Source: CAVVKW01 sp963749035
Lineage (GTDB): Bacteria; Verrucomicrobiota; Verrucomicrobiia; Chthoniobacterales; JAATET01
Length of the DNA: 64,000 nt
Assembly (NCBI GenBank): GCA_963749035.1
Contig: CAVVKW010000002.1
Span: forward strand, 1,054,001 to 1,118,000
Reading direction: 5' to 3'
The notes beneath the pieces are model-generated. The model was not told the DNA's origin. It searched no databases and worked only from the letters and a program-made list of their open reading frames with translations. Positions 26,375 to 35,101 of this stretch are shown here, piece after piece; position 1 is the stretch's first letter, and the number at the start of each line of letters is the position of its first letter. The translations under genes were made by a program, and so were the position numbers.

Positions 26375-26992
26375 ATGAAGGAAGCGATCCCCCGCAAAAC
26401 GGTTTACCGGCTATCGCTATACAAGCGCTGCCTGGAGCGAATGACTGACGGCGACACTCGGACGGTTTCTTCCGAAGCACTGGCGCGGGTGGCCGGAGTC
26501 AAGCCGACGCAGCTTCGGAAAGACCTCACGCACTGCGGGCAGTTTGGTAAACGTGGCCTCGGTTACGACGTCGCCACGTTGGGCGATCGACTTGACGACA
26601 TTCTCGGGCGGGCGCGGCTGCATCCCACGATTCTGGTCGGCGCGGGCAATCTCGGTTCGGCGCTCCTGCGCTACCAGGAGGGCTTCGGCCGGGAGGGGTT
26701 CGAGATCGCGGCAGCCTTTGACGCGGCGCCGCGGAAGCGGACGACGGACATTCCGGTGCCGGTTCTGCCGACGACGAAGATGTCGAAATACGTGACGAAG
26801 AATTCGATCAAAATGGCGATACTCTGCGTGCCAGGAACCGTGGCTCAGGAGATTTGCAACGTCCTCGTCGAATCCGGAATCCAGGCGATTTTGAATTTTG
26901 CGCCGATCGTGCTCCAGGTCCCGCCTCACGTCACCGTGAACAACGTGAATCTCGCCATCGAGCTGGAAAGCCTGAGCTATTTCATCAAGTGA
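26375..26992 (+). CDS. rex: Redox-sensing transcriptional repressor Rex
   Basis: This NADH/NAD+-sensing repressor has 205 aa. The winged helix is clear (KTVYRLSLYKRCLERM, VSSEALARVAGVKPTQLRKD with the recognition helix, GQFGKRGLGYDV). The Rossmann domain has ILVGAGNLGSALLRY, and the C-terminal swap helix ends NLAIELESLSYF. I chose the ATG at 26375. An upstream TTG at 26342 adds 11 residues outside the family fold. A half Rex-type site (TTCACAA) lies just before the start. The stop overlaps the GTG start of the glycosylase gene, so rex, the repair gene and tonB may be co-expressed. Confidence 0.93.
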   Translation: MKEAIPRKTVYRLSLYKRCLERMTDGDTRTVSSEALARVAGVKPTQLRKDLTHCGQFGKRGLGYDVATLGDRLDDILGRARLHPTILVGAGNLGSALLRYQEGFGREGFEIAAAFDAAPRKRTTDIPVPVLPTTKMSKYVTKNSIKMAILCVPGTVAQEICNVLVESGIQAILNFAPIVLQVPPHVTVNNVNLAIELESLSYFIK

Positions 26993-27831
26993 ACGACGCG
27001 AAGGCGGTCTTTCTTAGCGCGCCGGTCTTTCAATTGGATGCCACGTTGGAGAGCGGTCAGGTCTTTCATTGGGAACGAAGCGGCGGCGGCGGTTGGTCGG
27101 GGCTGGTGGATCGGGAGGCGTTGCACGTGGAGCCGGCGGATGGTGGTCTCTGCGTGAATCGCGGTGGGGAGGAGATCGCCCGCCGTTACTTCGCACTCGA
27201 TCACCCTTTGGACGAGATTTTTGCCACCTTCCCGAAAGACGCCTACACGCAAGCCGCGGTCGGGGCCTGTCGGGGACTGCGGATCATCCGGCAGCCGAAG
27301 TGGGAATGTCTGGCGACGTTCATCACGAGTTCGATGAAGCAGGTCGCCCACATCCGCACGATCTCGCTGACGCTCCGCGACCGCTACGGCGAGCGCGTCG
27401 TCGGGTCGAAGGTGCGGGCCTACCCGAGCGCGGCGAGGCTGGCGCGGTGTGACGAGGGCGAACTCCGGGGCTGCGGACTCGGGTATCGGGCAAAGACGCT
27501 CTTGGCGACGGCGAAGATGATCGACGAAGGCGTCGTCGATCTCGAGCTGATCGGACGTCTGCCGACCCCGGAGCTGCTCGCGACGCTGACGGGATTGCCG
27601 GGAGTCGGGATCAAGGTGGCGAACTGCGTCGCGCTCTTCGCCTATGAGCGGCTCGAGGCGGTTCCGATCGACGTGTGGATCGCGCGGGTGCTGACGGCGA
27701 TGCACGGTGGTGATGCCAAACCGCGGGATCTGGAAGCATTCTGTCGCGATCGGCTCGGGCCGTTTGCGGGTTACGTGCAGCAATATCTCTTTCACCACGC
27801 CCGCATTTCAAAGACGCTCCCGTCGGCATGA
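26989..27831 (+). CDS. ogg: 8-oxoguanine DNA glycosylase, OGG1-type
   Basis: This bifunctional base-excision enzyme has 280 aa. The N-terminal OGG domain has LDATLESGQVFHWER. The helix-hairpin-helix GPD domain is LTGLPGVGIKVANCVALF, with the catalytic Lys in GIKVANC, and then the Asp in VPIDVWIARVL. RQPKWECLATFITSSMKQ and LRDRYGERVVG match the OGG1 core. The GTG start overlaps the Rex stop. The frame extends upstream to 26854 only as rex shadow. Its own stop overlaps the tonB ATG. It repairs oxidised guanine, so linkage to Rex suggests a redox-related unit. Confidence 0.92.
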   Translation: MNDAKAVFLSAPVFQLDATLESGQVFHWERSGGGGWSGLVDREALHVEPADGGLCVNRGGEEIARRYFALDHPLDEIFATFPKDAYTQAAVGACRGLRIIRQPKWECLATFITSSMKQVAHIRTISLTLRDRYGERVVGSKVRAYPSAARLARCDEGELRGCGLGYRAKTLLATAKMIDEGVVDLELIGRLPTPELLATLTGLPGVGIKVANCVALFAYERLEAVPIDVWIARVLTAMHGGDAKPRDLEAFCRDRLGPFAGYVQQYLFHHARISKTLPSA

Positions 27832-28919
27832 TCGAAACGAGCCGCAGCGTGCGCCAAGAGGAGCGTCGACGGACGCTCGTGGCCGTGGTCGTGTCGATCG
27901 CGGTCCACGTTCTCCTCCTGCTGATCTTCGCCGTCGTCTTTTGGGTCAATCGCGAGCGAATCCTCGCTCCCGAGCCGGACGAAGAACCCGTGACTCTCGT
28001 CATCCTCCCGCCCGAGCCGGTGGCGGAGGAGCGCGGGTTTATCGACAGCTCGCAGGCCGAGGTGACGGAGGAAACGCCGGAGGACGCGAGATTTGAGTCC
28101 GATCAGAACACGAAATCGGTCAGCACCGCAGTGCCGACCGACGACTCGGCGGCTCCGGCGGTCGCGGGCGAGGAGGAAAATCTCGCTCTGCGGGACCAGA
28201 ACGTTTCCATCGGGCCAATTCAGCCGCCGTCGACGGCTTCTCCCGCATCGCCCCCGGTGCCCGCCGAACCGGACCAACCCACCGAGCCGAACGAGCCGCA
28301 GCCGGAAGTCGAGGATCCCACGGAGGCGGAAACTCCGGAACCCACCCCGGATCCGACGCCCGAACCGACTCCGGAGCCTACCCCGGAACCGTCGCCAACC
28401 CCGCCGGTCGAAGCGGAGCTGGCCCTGCTCGATCCCACGTTGCGAAAACCGGCTCCCCGCCCGGAGCCGGAGGTCCGGCGTCCCGAGACGCCCAGCCCGC
28501 CGTCGCAGCCCCGACCTCCCGGCTACCAGCCGGAGACTCGCACCACGCGACTCACGGGCGGTATCTCCAACCGCGGGGAGCGCGCGTCCATCGAGGCGAT
28601 GGCCACGCCGCTCGGACGCTTCAAAAAGATGCTCTCCGACGCGATCGGGTCGCGGTGGTATTATTACGTCAACGAGCGGATCGATCTCGTGAACATCGGG
28701 ACGGTGTCGTTGCGCTTCGTCGTTCGCGCCGACGGAACGGTCGAAGGCGTTCGGGTGTTGTCGAACTCCTCGAACGAATCGCTCGCCAGCCTCTCCGTGC
28801 GGTCGGTGATGGAGGCGGAGATCCCGCCGATCCCCGAGGAAGTCGCGCGCGATCTGGCGGGTCAGCGGATCGAGGTCGACTATTCGTTCTCGATCGCGGG
28901 CGGTCGGCCTCGGCGCTGA
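27828..28919 (+). CDS. TonB-family energy transducer
   Basis: This protein has 363 aa. A cytoplasmic basic start precedes one helix (VAVVVSIAVHVLLLLIFAVVF). A long periplasmic linker is rich in Pro and Glu, with PTPEPTPEPTPEPSPTPP near residues 185-200. The C-terminal TonB-like domain is near FKKMLSDAIGSRWYYYVNER and VNIGTVSLRFVVRADGTVEG. The TonB C-terminus is slightly short and lacks the typical YP box, so it may act in a TolA- or TonB-like role. ExbB and ExbD are not in the window. It overlaps the glycosylase gene by ATGA. Confidence 0.8.
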   Translation: MIETSRSVRQEERRRTLVAVVVSIAVHVLLLLIFAVVFWVNRERILAPEPDEEPVTLVILPPEPVAEERGFIDSSQAEVTEETPEDARFESDQNTKSVSTAVPTDDSAAPAVAGEEENLALRDQNVSIGPIQPPSTASPASPPVPAEPDQPTEPNEPQPEVEDPTEAETPEPTPDPTPEPTPEPTPEPSPTPPVEAELALLDPTLRKPAPRPEPEVRRPETPSPPSQPRPPGYQPETRTTRLTGGISNRGERASIEAMATPLGRFKKMLSDAIGSRWYYYVNERIDLVNIGTVSLRFVVRADGTVEGVRVLSNSSNESLASLSVRSVMEAEIPPIPEEVARDLAGQRIEVDYSFSIAGGRPRR

Positions 28920-28995
28920 TTTCGCCGGCCCATGGAAGGTCAGCCATTGAATAAAACCCGCGTGACAAGCGTCTGGGTTGGTCAATAGTCAAGTT

Positions 28996-30027
28996 ATGGG
29001 AACTCTCGAACTGCTCGGAACGGCCCTTGGCCTCGCCACTCTCGCTGGCCTCAATCTTTACCTCACGGTTTTTGTGACCGGTCTGGCGGTGCGGATGGAC
29101 TGGATCCACCTCGCCAACAAATACGAACAACTCGAGATTCTCGCGGATCCGGCGGTCCTCTGGGTGGCGGGAACGCTGTTCGTTCTGGAATTTTTTGCCG
29201 ACAAGGTGCCGTGGGTCGATTCGCTCTGGGATTCGGTCCACACGATCATTCGCCCCGTCGGCGGTGCCATGGTCGCCATTACCGTGCTCGGCGACGTGCA
29301 TCCGGCTTATGACGTGATCGTTGGGTTGCTCGGTGGCGGAATGGCGTTGACGTCCCACGCGGCGAAAGCTGGGACTCGCCTTCTGGCCAACGCTTCGCCG
29401 GAGCCGTTTTCAAACATCGGCCTCAGCCTCGGGGAGGATGCCGTGGTCCTGGGCGGGCTCGGGTTGATCGCCTTCCAGCCGGTCGTCGCATTGGCTCTCG
29501 CCGTGGCGGCCTTCGTCCTGGCCTGCTGGCTGGTGCCGAAAATCGTTTCGCGGGCTCGGGTGACGCTCTGGTTCGCTTGGAAATGGATTGCCTACTTGCT
29601 CGGCTCGCGGAGCGCGGGGCCCGCCGATGCGAATGATCTCCCGACGGAACTCGCGCTGGAGATGCGGCGCGTTACGGGTGAAGATTGGGCGGGCGGCCTG
29701 GCCATTCCCGCGGTCGCGGGCAAGGGGACGGAATTCCCGAAACACGCGTTCGGTTGGCTGCTTTCGTCTTGCGACGACAATGGAACGGTGTATTTCGCGC
29801 GATCTGGTCGTCCGCGTCCGGTGGTCATGCCGCTGGAGGTCTCCGGCAGTTCGTGTGAGCTACGGCGCGGCATGATTTCCGACCGGTTGAGTGTTCGACG
29901 GGCGGATGGCGGGATCGCTCAGACCCTTCACTTCGACCGCTCGCGTCGCGAGCAAGCCGAGGCGTTGGCAGTAAAGCTGCGTGGAGCCGGGGACGCGGAG
30001 CCCGCCCCGCAGCTCATCGAAGCGTGA
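28996..30027 (+). CDS. DUF4126 membrane protein
   Basis: This 343 aa protein has about five membrane helices in the first 190 residues. The DUF4126 region reads LGLATLAGLNLYLTVFVTGL, FADKVPWVDSLWDSVHTIIR, and LGGGMALTSHAAKAGTRLLA with the family TSHxAKAxTR motif. A soluble C-terminal domain follows and is not typical of the family (about 205-343); it includes LLSSCDDNGTVYFARSGRPR. The ATG at 28996 is preferred over a GTG six codons upstream. No function is known for the family. Confidence 0.82.
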   Translation: MGTLELLGTALGLATLAGLNLYLTVFVTGLAVRMDWIHLANKYEQLEILADPAVLWVAGTLFVLEFFADKVPWVDSLWDSVHTIIRPVGGAMVAITVLGDVHPAYDVIVGLLGGGMALTSHAAKAGTRLLANASPEPFSNIGLSLGEDAVVLGGLGLIAFQPVVALALAVAAFVLACWLVPKIVSRARVTLWFAWKWIAYLLGSRSAGPADANDLPTELALEMRRVTGEDWAGGLAIPAVAGKGTEFPKHAFGWLLSSCDDNGTVYFARSGRPRPVVMPLEVSGSSCELRRGMISDRLSVRRADGGIAQTLHFDRSRREQAEALAVKLRGAGDAEPAPQLIEA

Positions 30028-30086
30028 TTCCAGCAGGCTAAATTGCGAGGTCGCAGCGGGGTCGGGCTTGCCGGTAGGATCTCCCG

Positions 30087-32549
30087 ATGATCGTCGTCGG
30101 TTCGCCCTGGGTCCTGCTTGCGCTGCTTGGGCTGCCGGTCCTTTGGTGGATCTGGCGAGGGGCTCCGGATCGTCGGCGTTCCGCGCTTCTCGTGCGACTG
30201 GCGATCTTTTCGTTACTGGTCTTCGCGCTCGCGGACGTCGGGATCGAACGGAGCGCAACGGAGACGGCGGTGTCGGTCGTTCTCGACGAGTCGCCCAGCG
30301 TCTCGGCAGACGGACGGAAGGCGGGGAACGAACTGGTGCAGGCGCTCCGCGGAGAGGCGGGCGAGGATCGAGTTCGGGTGTTTACCATCGGCAACGAACC
30401 GGCGGGTCCCGCGCTCCTGCGTGCGGCGGCGGGCCGGGCGGATGACCGGCCGACCCGGATGGTTTTCGTGACGGACGGAGCGGCTCCGGAAACGGCGACC
30501 ATTGAGATCGCTGCGCGTAAATTGACGGCAGCCGGTGTGCCGATGGACGTCGTGCGGGTGGACCGTGAGCGCGAGCCCGAGGTGGAATTGGGACCGTTGA
30601 TCGCCCCGCCCGTGGTCCAGCCCGGCCAGGCGTTCGACGTTGTGGCCAACGTCCGAGCCAACGTGTCTGGGCCAGCCGAGATTCGCCTCTACCTCGACGG
30701 ACTCCTGGTCGGGGAGCGCGAGGAGACCCTGGAAGCGGGCGAGAACCCGATCACGTTCGCAAACGTCGCCGGGTTGGAGGGTGGCGGGGAGCTGCGGGCG
30801 GAAGTTCTGTCGGTCGACGACACGTTCGCGGAGAACAACGTGGCGGTCGCGAGAATTGCGACATCGCGCAGTGCGCGGGTGCTGATCCTCGATCCCGAGC
30901 CCGAACGAATGGAGTGGGTGGCCGGAAAATTGCGGGCGTCGAAGTTTGACGTGGAAGTTCGTCCGACGGACGCCGCGCCGGAGCGGGTCGAGGATTGGAA
31001 TCGCTTCGACCTCGTCGTCCTCAGTGACAGTGGTGCGGCGGATCTCGGTGATGCGCGGATGAGACTTCTCCAGAGCTGGGTGACGAATCTGGGGGGCGGC
31101 TTGGTGCTGTCCGGCGGTGAGAATGCCTTTGCGGCTGGAGGCTACGCCGAGACGCCGTTGGCTGATCTTTCGCCGGTCGAGATTGCTTACGAGGATTCCG
31201 CGGAGCTGCCGGTCTCCGCATTGGTGATCGCGCTGGATCGATCGGGTTCGATGTCGGCGGTGGTGGGTGGGCAGACGAAGATGGCACTCGCCGACGAAGG
31301 TGCGGTGCGGGCCATGGATGCGCTCCAGAGCAAAGACCTCTTCGGCGTGCTGGCAGTTGATATCGAAGCGCATCCGGTTGTCCCGCTCGGGCCGCTGACC
31401 GATCGGTCGCTCACTGCCGAGCGAGTGTTGTCGATTCAGGCCGGAGGCGGGGGTGTTTACGTTACGACCGCGCTGGTCGCCGTTTACCGGGCGCTGCGCG
31501 AAGTCGATGCCCGGATCCGGCACGTCATCCTCTTCTCCGACGCCGCGGACGCCGAGGAGAAGGAGGCGGGGGGGTTCAAGTCGCTGGAGCTGGCCGGGGC
31601 AATGCTCGCCCAGCGGATCACGATCTCCGTGGTGGCGTTGGGCTCGGAATCGGACCGCGACACGGAGTTCCTTCGGGCCTTGGCGGAGCGCGGTGGCGGT
31701 CGGTTTTACCTGACGTCGGACGCGCTCTCCCTTCCGCGAATTTTTTCCGAGGAAACGATGCGGGCGACGCGCACCAACGTGGTCGAAACCGCGTTCCAGC
31801 CCACGGTCGTGGCGGTCGGGGACGAGATCAGCGGGATCGATTGGGAGAACGTCCCCTTTCTGCTCGGATACAACGCGACGAGTGTGAAGGAAGGCTCGCG
31901 AGTGCTCCTGGCGACCGAGCGAGACGAGCCGTTGCTGGCGATGGCGAGAGTGGGACTCGGGCGGGTGGCGGCTTTCACGAGCGATTTGAAGGGGCGCTGG
32001 ACCAGCGATTGGGTGGAGTGGCCGGGGTTTGGAAAACTGATCGTTCAGGTGGCGCGTTCGGCTGGTCGCGGGTCCGAAGCCAGCGGCGTAACGGCGCGGG
32101 TGGCCCAATCCGGCGACGATGAGGTCGTGGTGGTCGAGGCGCGCGACGCCGACGGGATGTTCCTCAACGATGCGGATGTCGAGGTGACGAAATTAAGGGA
32201 TTCGCAAGCTCGGCGAGCGGAGCAGGTTGCGGCGGGGCGGTATCGGGCGGATTTCAAAGGCGGAGGCGGCGGTCTGGTGGGCGAGTATTCGGTCCGGGTC
32301 GGAGATCGCCCGCCGGTGAAGGCCGTCGCGGAGGCGGCGGGAGTTGGCGAATTTGACGTGCTTCGGGAAGTCGGGCCGGATCTGGAACGGCTGGCCGCCG
32401 CCGGCAACGGTGAGCTCGACCCTCCAGTGACCGACGTCTTCCGGCCCACCGGTTCAGTTGTGCGGTCGGTCAGCGAACTCGCACCGTGGTTCTTGGTTGG
32501 AGCGATCCTCCTGGTCCCGGTGGATGTCTGGGTCCGCCGCCGGGGCTGA
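30087..32549 (+). CDS. Membrane-anchored VWA-domain protein, BatA/glutamine-amidotransferase-like type
   Basis: The product has 820 aa and two N-terminal helices (GSPWVLLALLGLPVLWWIW and LVRLAIFSLLVFALADVG). A region with weak VWA features follows (SVVLDESPSVSADG). The third part is a class I glutamine-amidotransferase-like segment without catalytic Cys (about 265-360, DLVVLSDSGAADLG, LVLSGGENAFAAGGY). The main VWA domain (about 375-555) has the metal-binding DRSGSMSAV motif. A final helix (LAPWFLVGAILLVPVDVWVRRR) ends the protein. Such proteins are common in Planctomycetes and Verrucomicrobia, usually next to MoxR and BatA-like genes; here those are absent. It probably binds partners at the cell envelope. 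Confidence 0.85.
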   Translation: MIVVGSPWVLLALLGLPVLWWIWRGAPDRRRSALLVRLAIFSLLVFALADVGIERSATETAVSVVLDESPSVSADGRKAGNELVQALRGEAGEDRVRVFTIGNEPAGPALLRAAAGRADDRPTRMVFVTDGAAPETATIEIAARKLTAAGVPMDVVRVDREREPEVELGPLIAPPVVQPGQAFDVVANVRANVSGPAEIRLYLDGLLVGEREETLEAGENPITFANVAGLEGGGELRAEVLSVDDTFAENNVAVARIATSRSARVLILDPEPERMEWVAGKLRASKFDVEVRPTDAAPERVEDWNRFDLVVLSDSGAADLGDARMRLLQSWVTNLGGGLVLSGGENAFAAGGYAETPLADLSPVEIAYEDSAELPVSALVIALDRSGSMSAVVGGQTKMALADEGAVRAMDALQSKDLFGVLAVDIEAHPVVPLGPLTDRSLTAERVLSIQAGGGGVYVTTALVAVYRALREVDARIRHVILFSDAADAEEKEAGGFKSLELAGAMLAQRITISVVALGSESDRDTEFLRALAERGGGRFYLTSDALSLPRIFSEETMRATRTNVVETAFQPTVVAVGDEISGIDWENVPFLLGYNATSVKEGSRVLLATERDEPLLAMARVGLGRVAAFTSDLKGRWTSDWVEWPGFGKLIVQVARSAGRGSEASGVTARVAQSGDDEVVVVEARDADGMFLNDADVEVTKLRDSQARRAEQVAAGRYRADFKGGGGGLVGEYSVRVGDRPPVKAVAEAAGVGEFDVLREVGPDLERLAAAGNGELDPPVTDVFRPTGSVVRSVSELAPWFLVGAILLVPVDVWVRRRG

Positions 32550-32634
32550 ATTGTTGCAAATGTTCAGCGAGACAGGGGGGGCTGGAAAAACTGGCTGACT
32601 TTTCGCCGAAGGGTGCTATCCTAGCTCTCCCGCT

Positions 32635-32976
32635 ATGCAAAGAAAAAGTGCTTTCTCTCGTCGACTCCCTGACCTTGTCACTGAAGAACTCGTTGCTGCC
32701 CTCTCGGCTAAAAGCACGTCGTTCGAGTTCAAACAACTCTTTGACGTCGTTCACGAGCGGTTGAAGGCTCGGAACGCCGCGAGTGGTGGCGAAGAAATGC
32801 TTCGGCTCCGTGCTTACGAAAAACTCCAGAACCTGGTTTCCCGTGGGATGGTCAAAAAGTCTGGTAAAAAATATAAGGGATTGGCTTCGATCTCCAAGGC
32901 TCTCATCCCGCCACCGCCGCCAGCTGGTTCGCCAGCCGCAGCGGCTGCCGCGGCGGCAGCGGCGTCTTCGAAATAA
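32635..32976 (+). CDS. Small conserved-looking basic protein with poly-Ala tail
   Basis: I do not recognise the family. The product has 113 aa. The first 80 residues look like a folded helical domain (LPDLVTEELVAALSAKSTSF, LRAYEKLQNLVSRGMVKKSG), perhaps a winged helix. After that comes PPPPPAGSP and a tract of about 14 Ala, ending SSK. The ATG is at 32635 and a possible promoter lies just in front (CTGACT at 32595, TATCCT at 32617, spacing 16), giving a very short leader. Codon use is ordinary. It sits between the VWA gene and nuoA on the same strand. Confidence 0.7.
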   Translation: MQRKSAFSRRLPDLVTEELVAALSAKSTSFEFKQLFDVVHERLKARNAASGGEEMLRLRAYEKLQNLVSRGMVKKSGKKYKGLASISKALIPPPPPAGSPAAAAAAAAAASSK

Positions 32977-33040
32977 TCGCGGTTCGTCCGCAATTTCCGG
33001 CATTGCCTCGGGTGTTCTCCGCTCGTAGAAAGGATTTGGT

Positions 33041-33415
33041 ATGCAGCAAGATTACGTTCCGATTTTGATTCACGTGATCGTGGCGGTGGGTTTTGCCACC
33101 GTGGCGTTGCTGGCAAACATCGTTCTTGGTCGGGCGGGTAAGCGGTCGGTGATCAAGGACACGGCTTACGAGTGCGGGATGTTGCCGGAGCCTGGCCCCC
33201 AGCCACGTTTCAGCGTCAAATTCTACCTGGTGGCGATGTTGTTCATCCTTTTCGACATCGAAATTGTCTTCATGTATCCGTGGGCGGTCGTCTTCCGCGA
33301 TTACATCGCGTTGCACGGAACGCTGATCCTTTGGAGCATGTTGAGCTTCGTGACGATCCTTCTGTTCGGCTACATTTACGCGGTAAAAAAGGGCGCTCTC
33401 GACTGGTCGCGCTGA
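33041..33415 (+). CDS. nuoA: NADH-quinone oxidoreductase subunit A
   Basis: This is the membrane subunit A of complex I, with three helices and 124 aa. The family signature is YECGMLPEPGPQPRFSVKFY, then LVAMLFILFDIEIVFMYPWA. A good ribosome site (GAAAGGA) precedes the ATG. Usually nuoA is followed by nuoB, but here a Dabb gene comes next, so the rest of complex I must be encoded elsewhere. The protein has all residues expected for a functional subunit. Confidence 0.95.
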   Translation: MQQDYVPILIHVIVAVGFATVALLANIVLGRAGKRSVIKDTAYECGMLPEPGPQPRFSVKFYLVAMLFILFDIEIVFMYPWAVVFRDYIALHGTLILWSMLSFVTILLFGYIYAVKKGALDWSR

Positions 33416-33449
33416 TTGCATCGGCGGCGGGGAGGGCGAAGGATTTCGA

Positions 33450-33767
33450 ATGGTTCACCACCTCGTGCTCTTTAAGTTGGCTGACGGGGTGGACGACGAT
33501 CGAGTCGAGTGGATGATGCGGCAGACCCGCATGATGCTCTTGAAAATCCCCGAAGTGCAGAGCGTTCGCTGTGGCAAGCGGATCGACCCAGACGCCGAAT
33601 GGCCGTTCTTCCTGGCAGTTGAATTGGAAAACATGGAGCGGCTTGCCGTTTATCGCGATGCACCGCACCACGTAAAATACCTTGAGGAAGTGATCCGGCC
33701 ATTCACCACCGACCGTCTGGCACTGGATTACGAGACGGATCCTGGCCGCGACGTCACGTATTCGTAG
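33450..33767 (+). CDS. Dabb (stress-responsive alpha/beta barrel) protein
   Basis: This is a single dimeric ferredoxin-like barrel domain of 105 aa. It has VHHLVLFKLADGVDDDRVEW at the start and DAPHHVKYLEEVIRPF near the end, where the paired His belong to the family pattern. Such small proteins act as dimers, some as enzymes on aromatic or polyketide compounds, but most are unassigned. It follows nuoA by 34 bp and converges with the aminotransferase gene. Confidence 0.85.
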   Translation: MVHHLVLFKLADGVDDDRVEWMMRQTRMMLLKIPEVQSVRCGKRIDPDAEWPFFLAVELENMERLAVYRDAPHHVKYLEEVIRPFTTDRLALDYETDPGRDVTYS

Positions 33768-33790
33768 GGATCGAGGATTCCGGGCGAAGG

Positions 33791-35092
33791 CTAAGCGAGT
33801 AACTCGGCAATTTCTTGGACGAGGAGCGCGATCTCCTCGTCGCTCAGTGCGAACGGGGGAGTCAGCGAAAGGACGTGCCCGGTCGGGGAGCCTGTCAACA
33901 CGATGAGGCCGCGCTGGAGCAGGCTGGTTATCAGGAAGCTGGCGGTCTCTGCGTCCGGTGTGCCGTCGGGGTGGACGATTTCGACTCCGCGCAGGAGCCC
34001 GGTTCCGCGGAGCGCTCCAATCCGGTCGAGCCGGAGGGACGTCAGCGCCTGGTCGAGGCGTGCGGACGTCGCGTTGACCATTTCGCGGGTTTCCGGTCGA
34101 AGGTGCTGGGCGATCGAGGCGAGCGCCATGGCGCAGCCCACGGGATGACCGAGGTAGGTGCTCGTGTGAAGGGCCTCTCCGGTCGAGGGCGGCCAACAAT
34201 CCATGGTTTCCGCCCCTCCTACGCACGCCGAGAGCGGAAAACCGGAGGTGAGGCCCTTGCCGAGGCAAATTAGGTCAGGAACGGTGCCAACGAGGTCGCA
34301 CGCGAAGAGGGCGCCAGTTCGGTTGAAGCCGGTGTAGATTTCGTCGAAAATGAGGACGGCGCCTGACTCGTCTGCGATCGATCGCAGGAGCGGTAGGAAC
34401 GTGGGAGGTGGACAAATCTCCCCGCCTCGACCCTGGATTGGCTCGACGAGGATGGCTCCAATCTTCTGGTCGCGAAGTGCGCGGCGAATTTGATTCTCGA
34501 TCGATTCGAGGTCGGCGTCTGGCCCGGATGGATAAGCGGCCTGGACTCCGAAGCGTCCGAGTTGAGCCTCGAACGGGCGGCGAAAGTAATCGATTCCGCC
34601 GGTGGCGAGCGCACCGTGCCCGAGACCATGGTAGCCACCCTCGAACGAGAGAACGCCGGCTTTCCCCGTGTGGAGAAGCGCGGTCTTCAGCGCAGCCTCG
34701 ACGGCTTCGGATCCAGAGCTGGCGAGAATCGTGCGGGCCGTGCCGCAATTCCACCGTTCGAACGTGATTTCGCTGAGTCGCCGGCACAATTCGACCTTCG
34801 AGCGGGAGGGATGGACGTCTCCCATGGCGTGGCCGAGGCGGTCGAGTTGATCGTGAGCGGCCTGGCGGACGGCGGGCGCGCCGTGCCCGAGACCGGTCAC
34901 CGCGAATCCCGACGTGAAATCGAGGTACTGATTTCCGTCGACGTCCCAAACGTTCACGCCCTCCGAGCGTTCCCAGAAGATTGGAAATTGGGGGCTGGTG
35001 AACGTGACGTTTCGCGATTCGTATCGACGCAGCTCCCCAGCCAACTCGAGCGAGAGCGGGCCGGGGATCTCGGTGCGAATCTCGGGCAGCAT
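33791..35092 (-). CDS. Class III PLP-dependent aminotransferase
   Basis: This is an omega-aminotransferase of 433 aa. It contains VWDVDGNQYLDFTSGFAVTG, the cofactor phosphate site ASSGSEAVEAALK, FEGGYHGLG, the PLP-contacting Asp in LIFDEIYTGFNRTG, and the Schiff-base Lys in CLGKGLTSGFPLS. It is closest in appearance to 4-aminobutyrate or ornithine-type enzymes, but the exact substrate cannot be read. It lies 9 bp after the glycogen-synthase-like gene, on the same strand. Confidence 0.9.
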   Translation of the reverse strand: MLPEIRTEIPGPLSLELAGELRRYESRNVTFTSPQFPIFWERSEGVNVWDVDGNQYLDFTSGFAVTGLGHGAPAVRQAAHDQLDRLGHAMGDVHPSRSKVELCRRLSEITFERWNCGTARTILASSGSEAVEAALKTALLHTGKAGVLSFEGGYHGLGHGALATGGIDYFRRPFEAQLGRFGVQAAYPSGPDADLESIENQIRRALRDQKIGAILVEPIQGRGGEICPPPTFLPLLRSIADESGAVLIFDEIYTGFNRTGALFACDLVGTVPDLICLGKGLTSGFPLSACVGGAETMDCWPPSTGEALHTSTYLGHPVGCAMALASIAQHLRPETREMVNATSARLDQALTSLRLDRIGALRGTGLLRGVEIVHPDGTPDAETASFLITSLLQRGLIVLTGSPTGHVLSLTPPFALSDEEIALLVQEIAELLA

Positions 35093-35101
35093 GGCTGCGC
35101 T

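Noticed and set aside
32595..32622. Sigma-70 promoter before the poly-Ala protein as its own feature
   Set aside because: CTGACT and TATCCT at 16 bp spacing are only moderate matches, so I mention it in the gene entry only.
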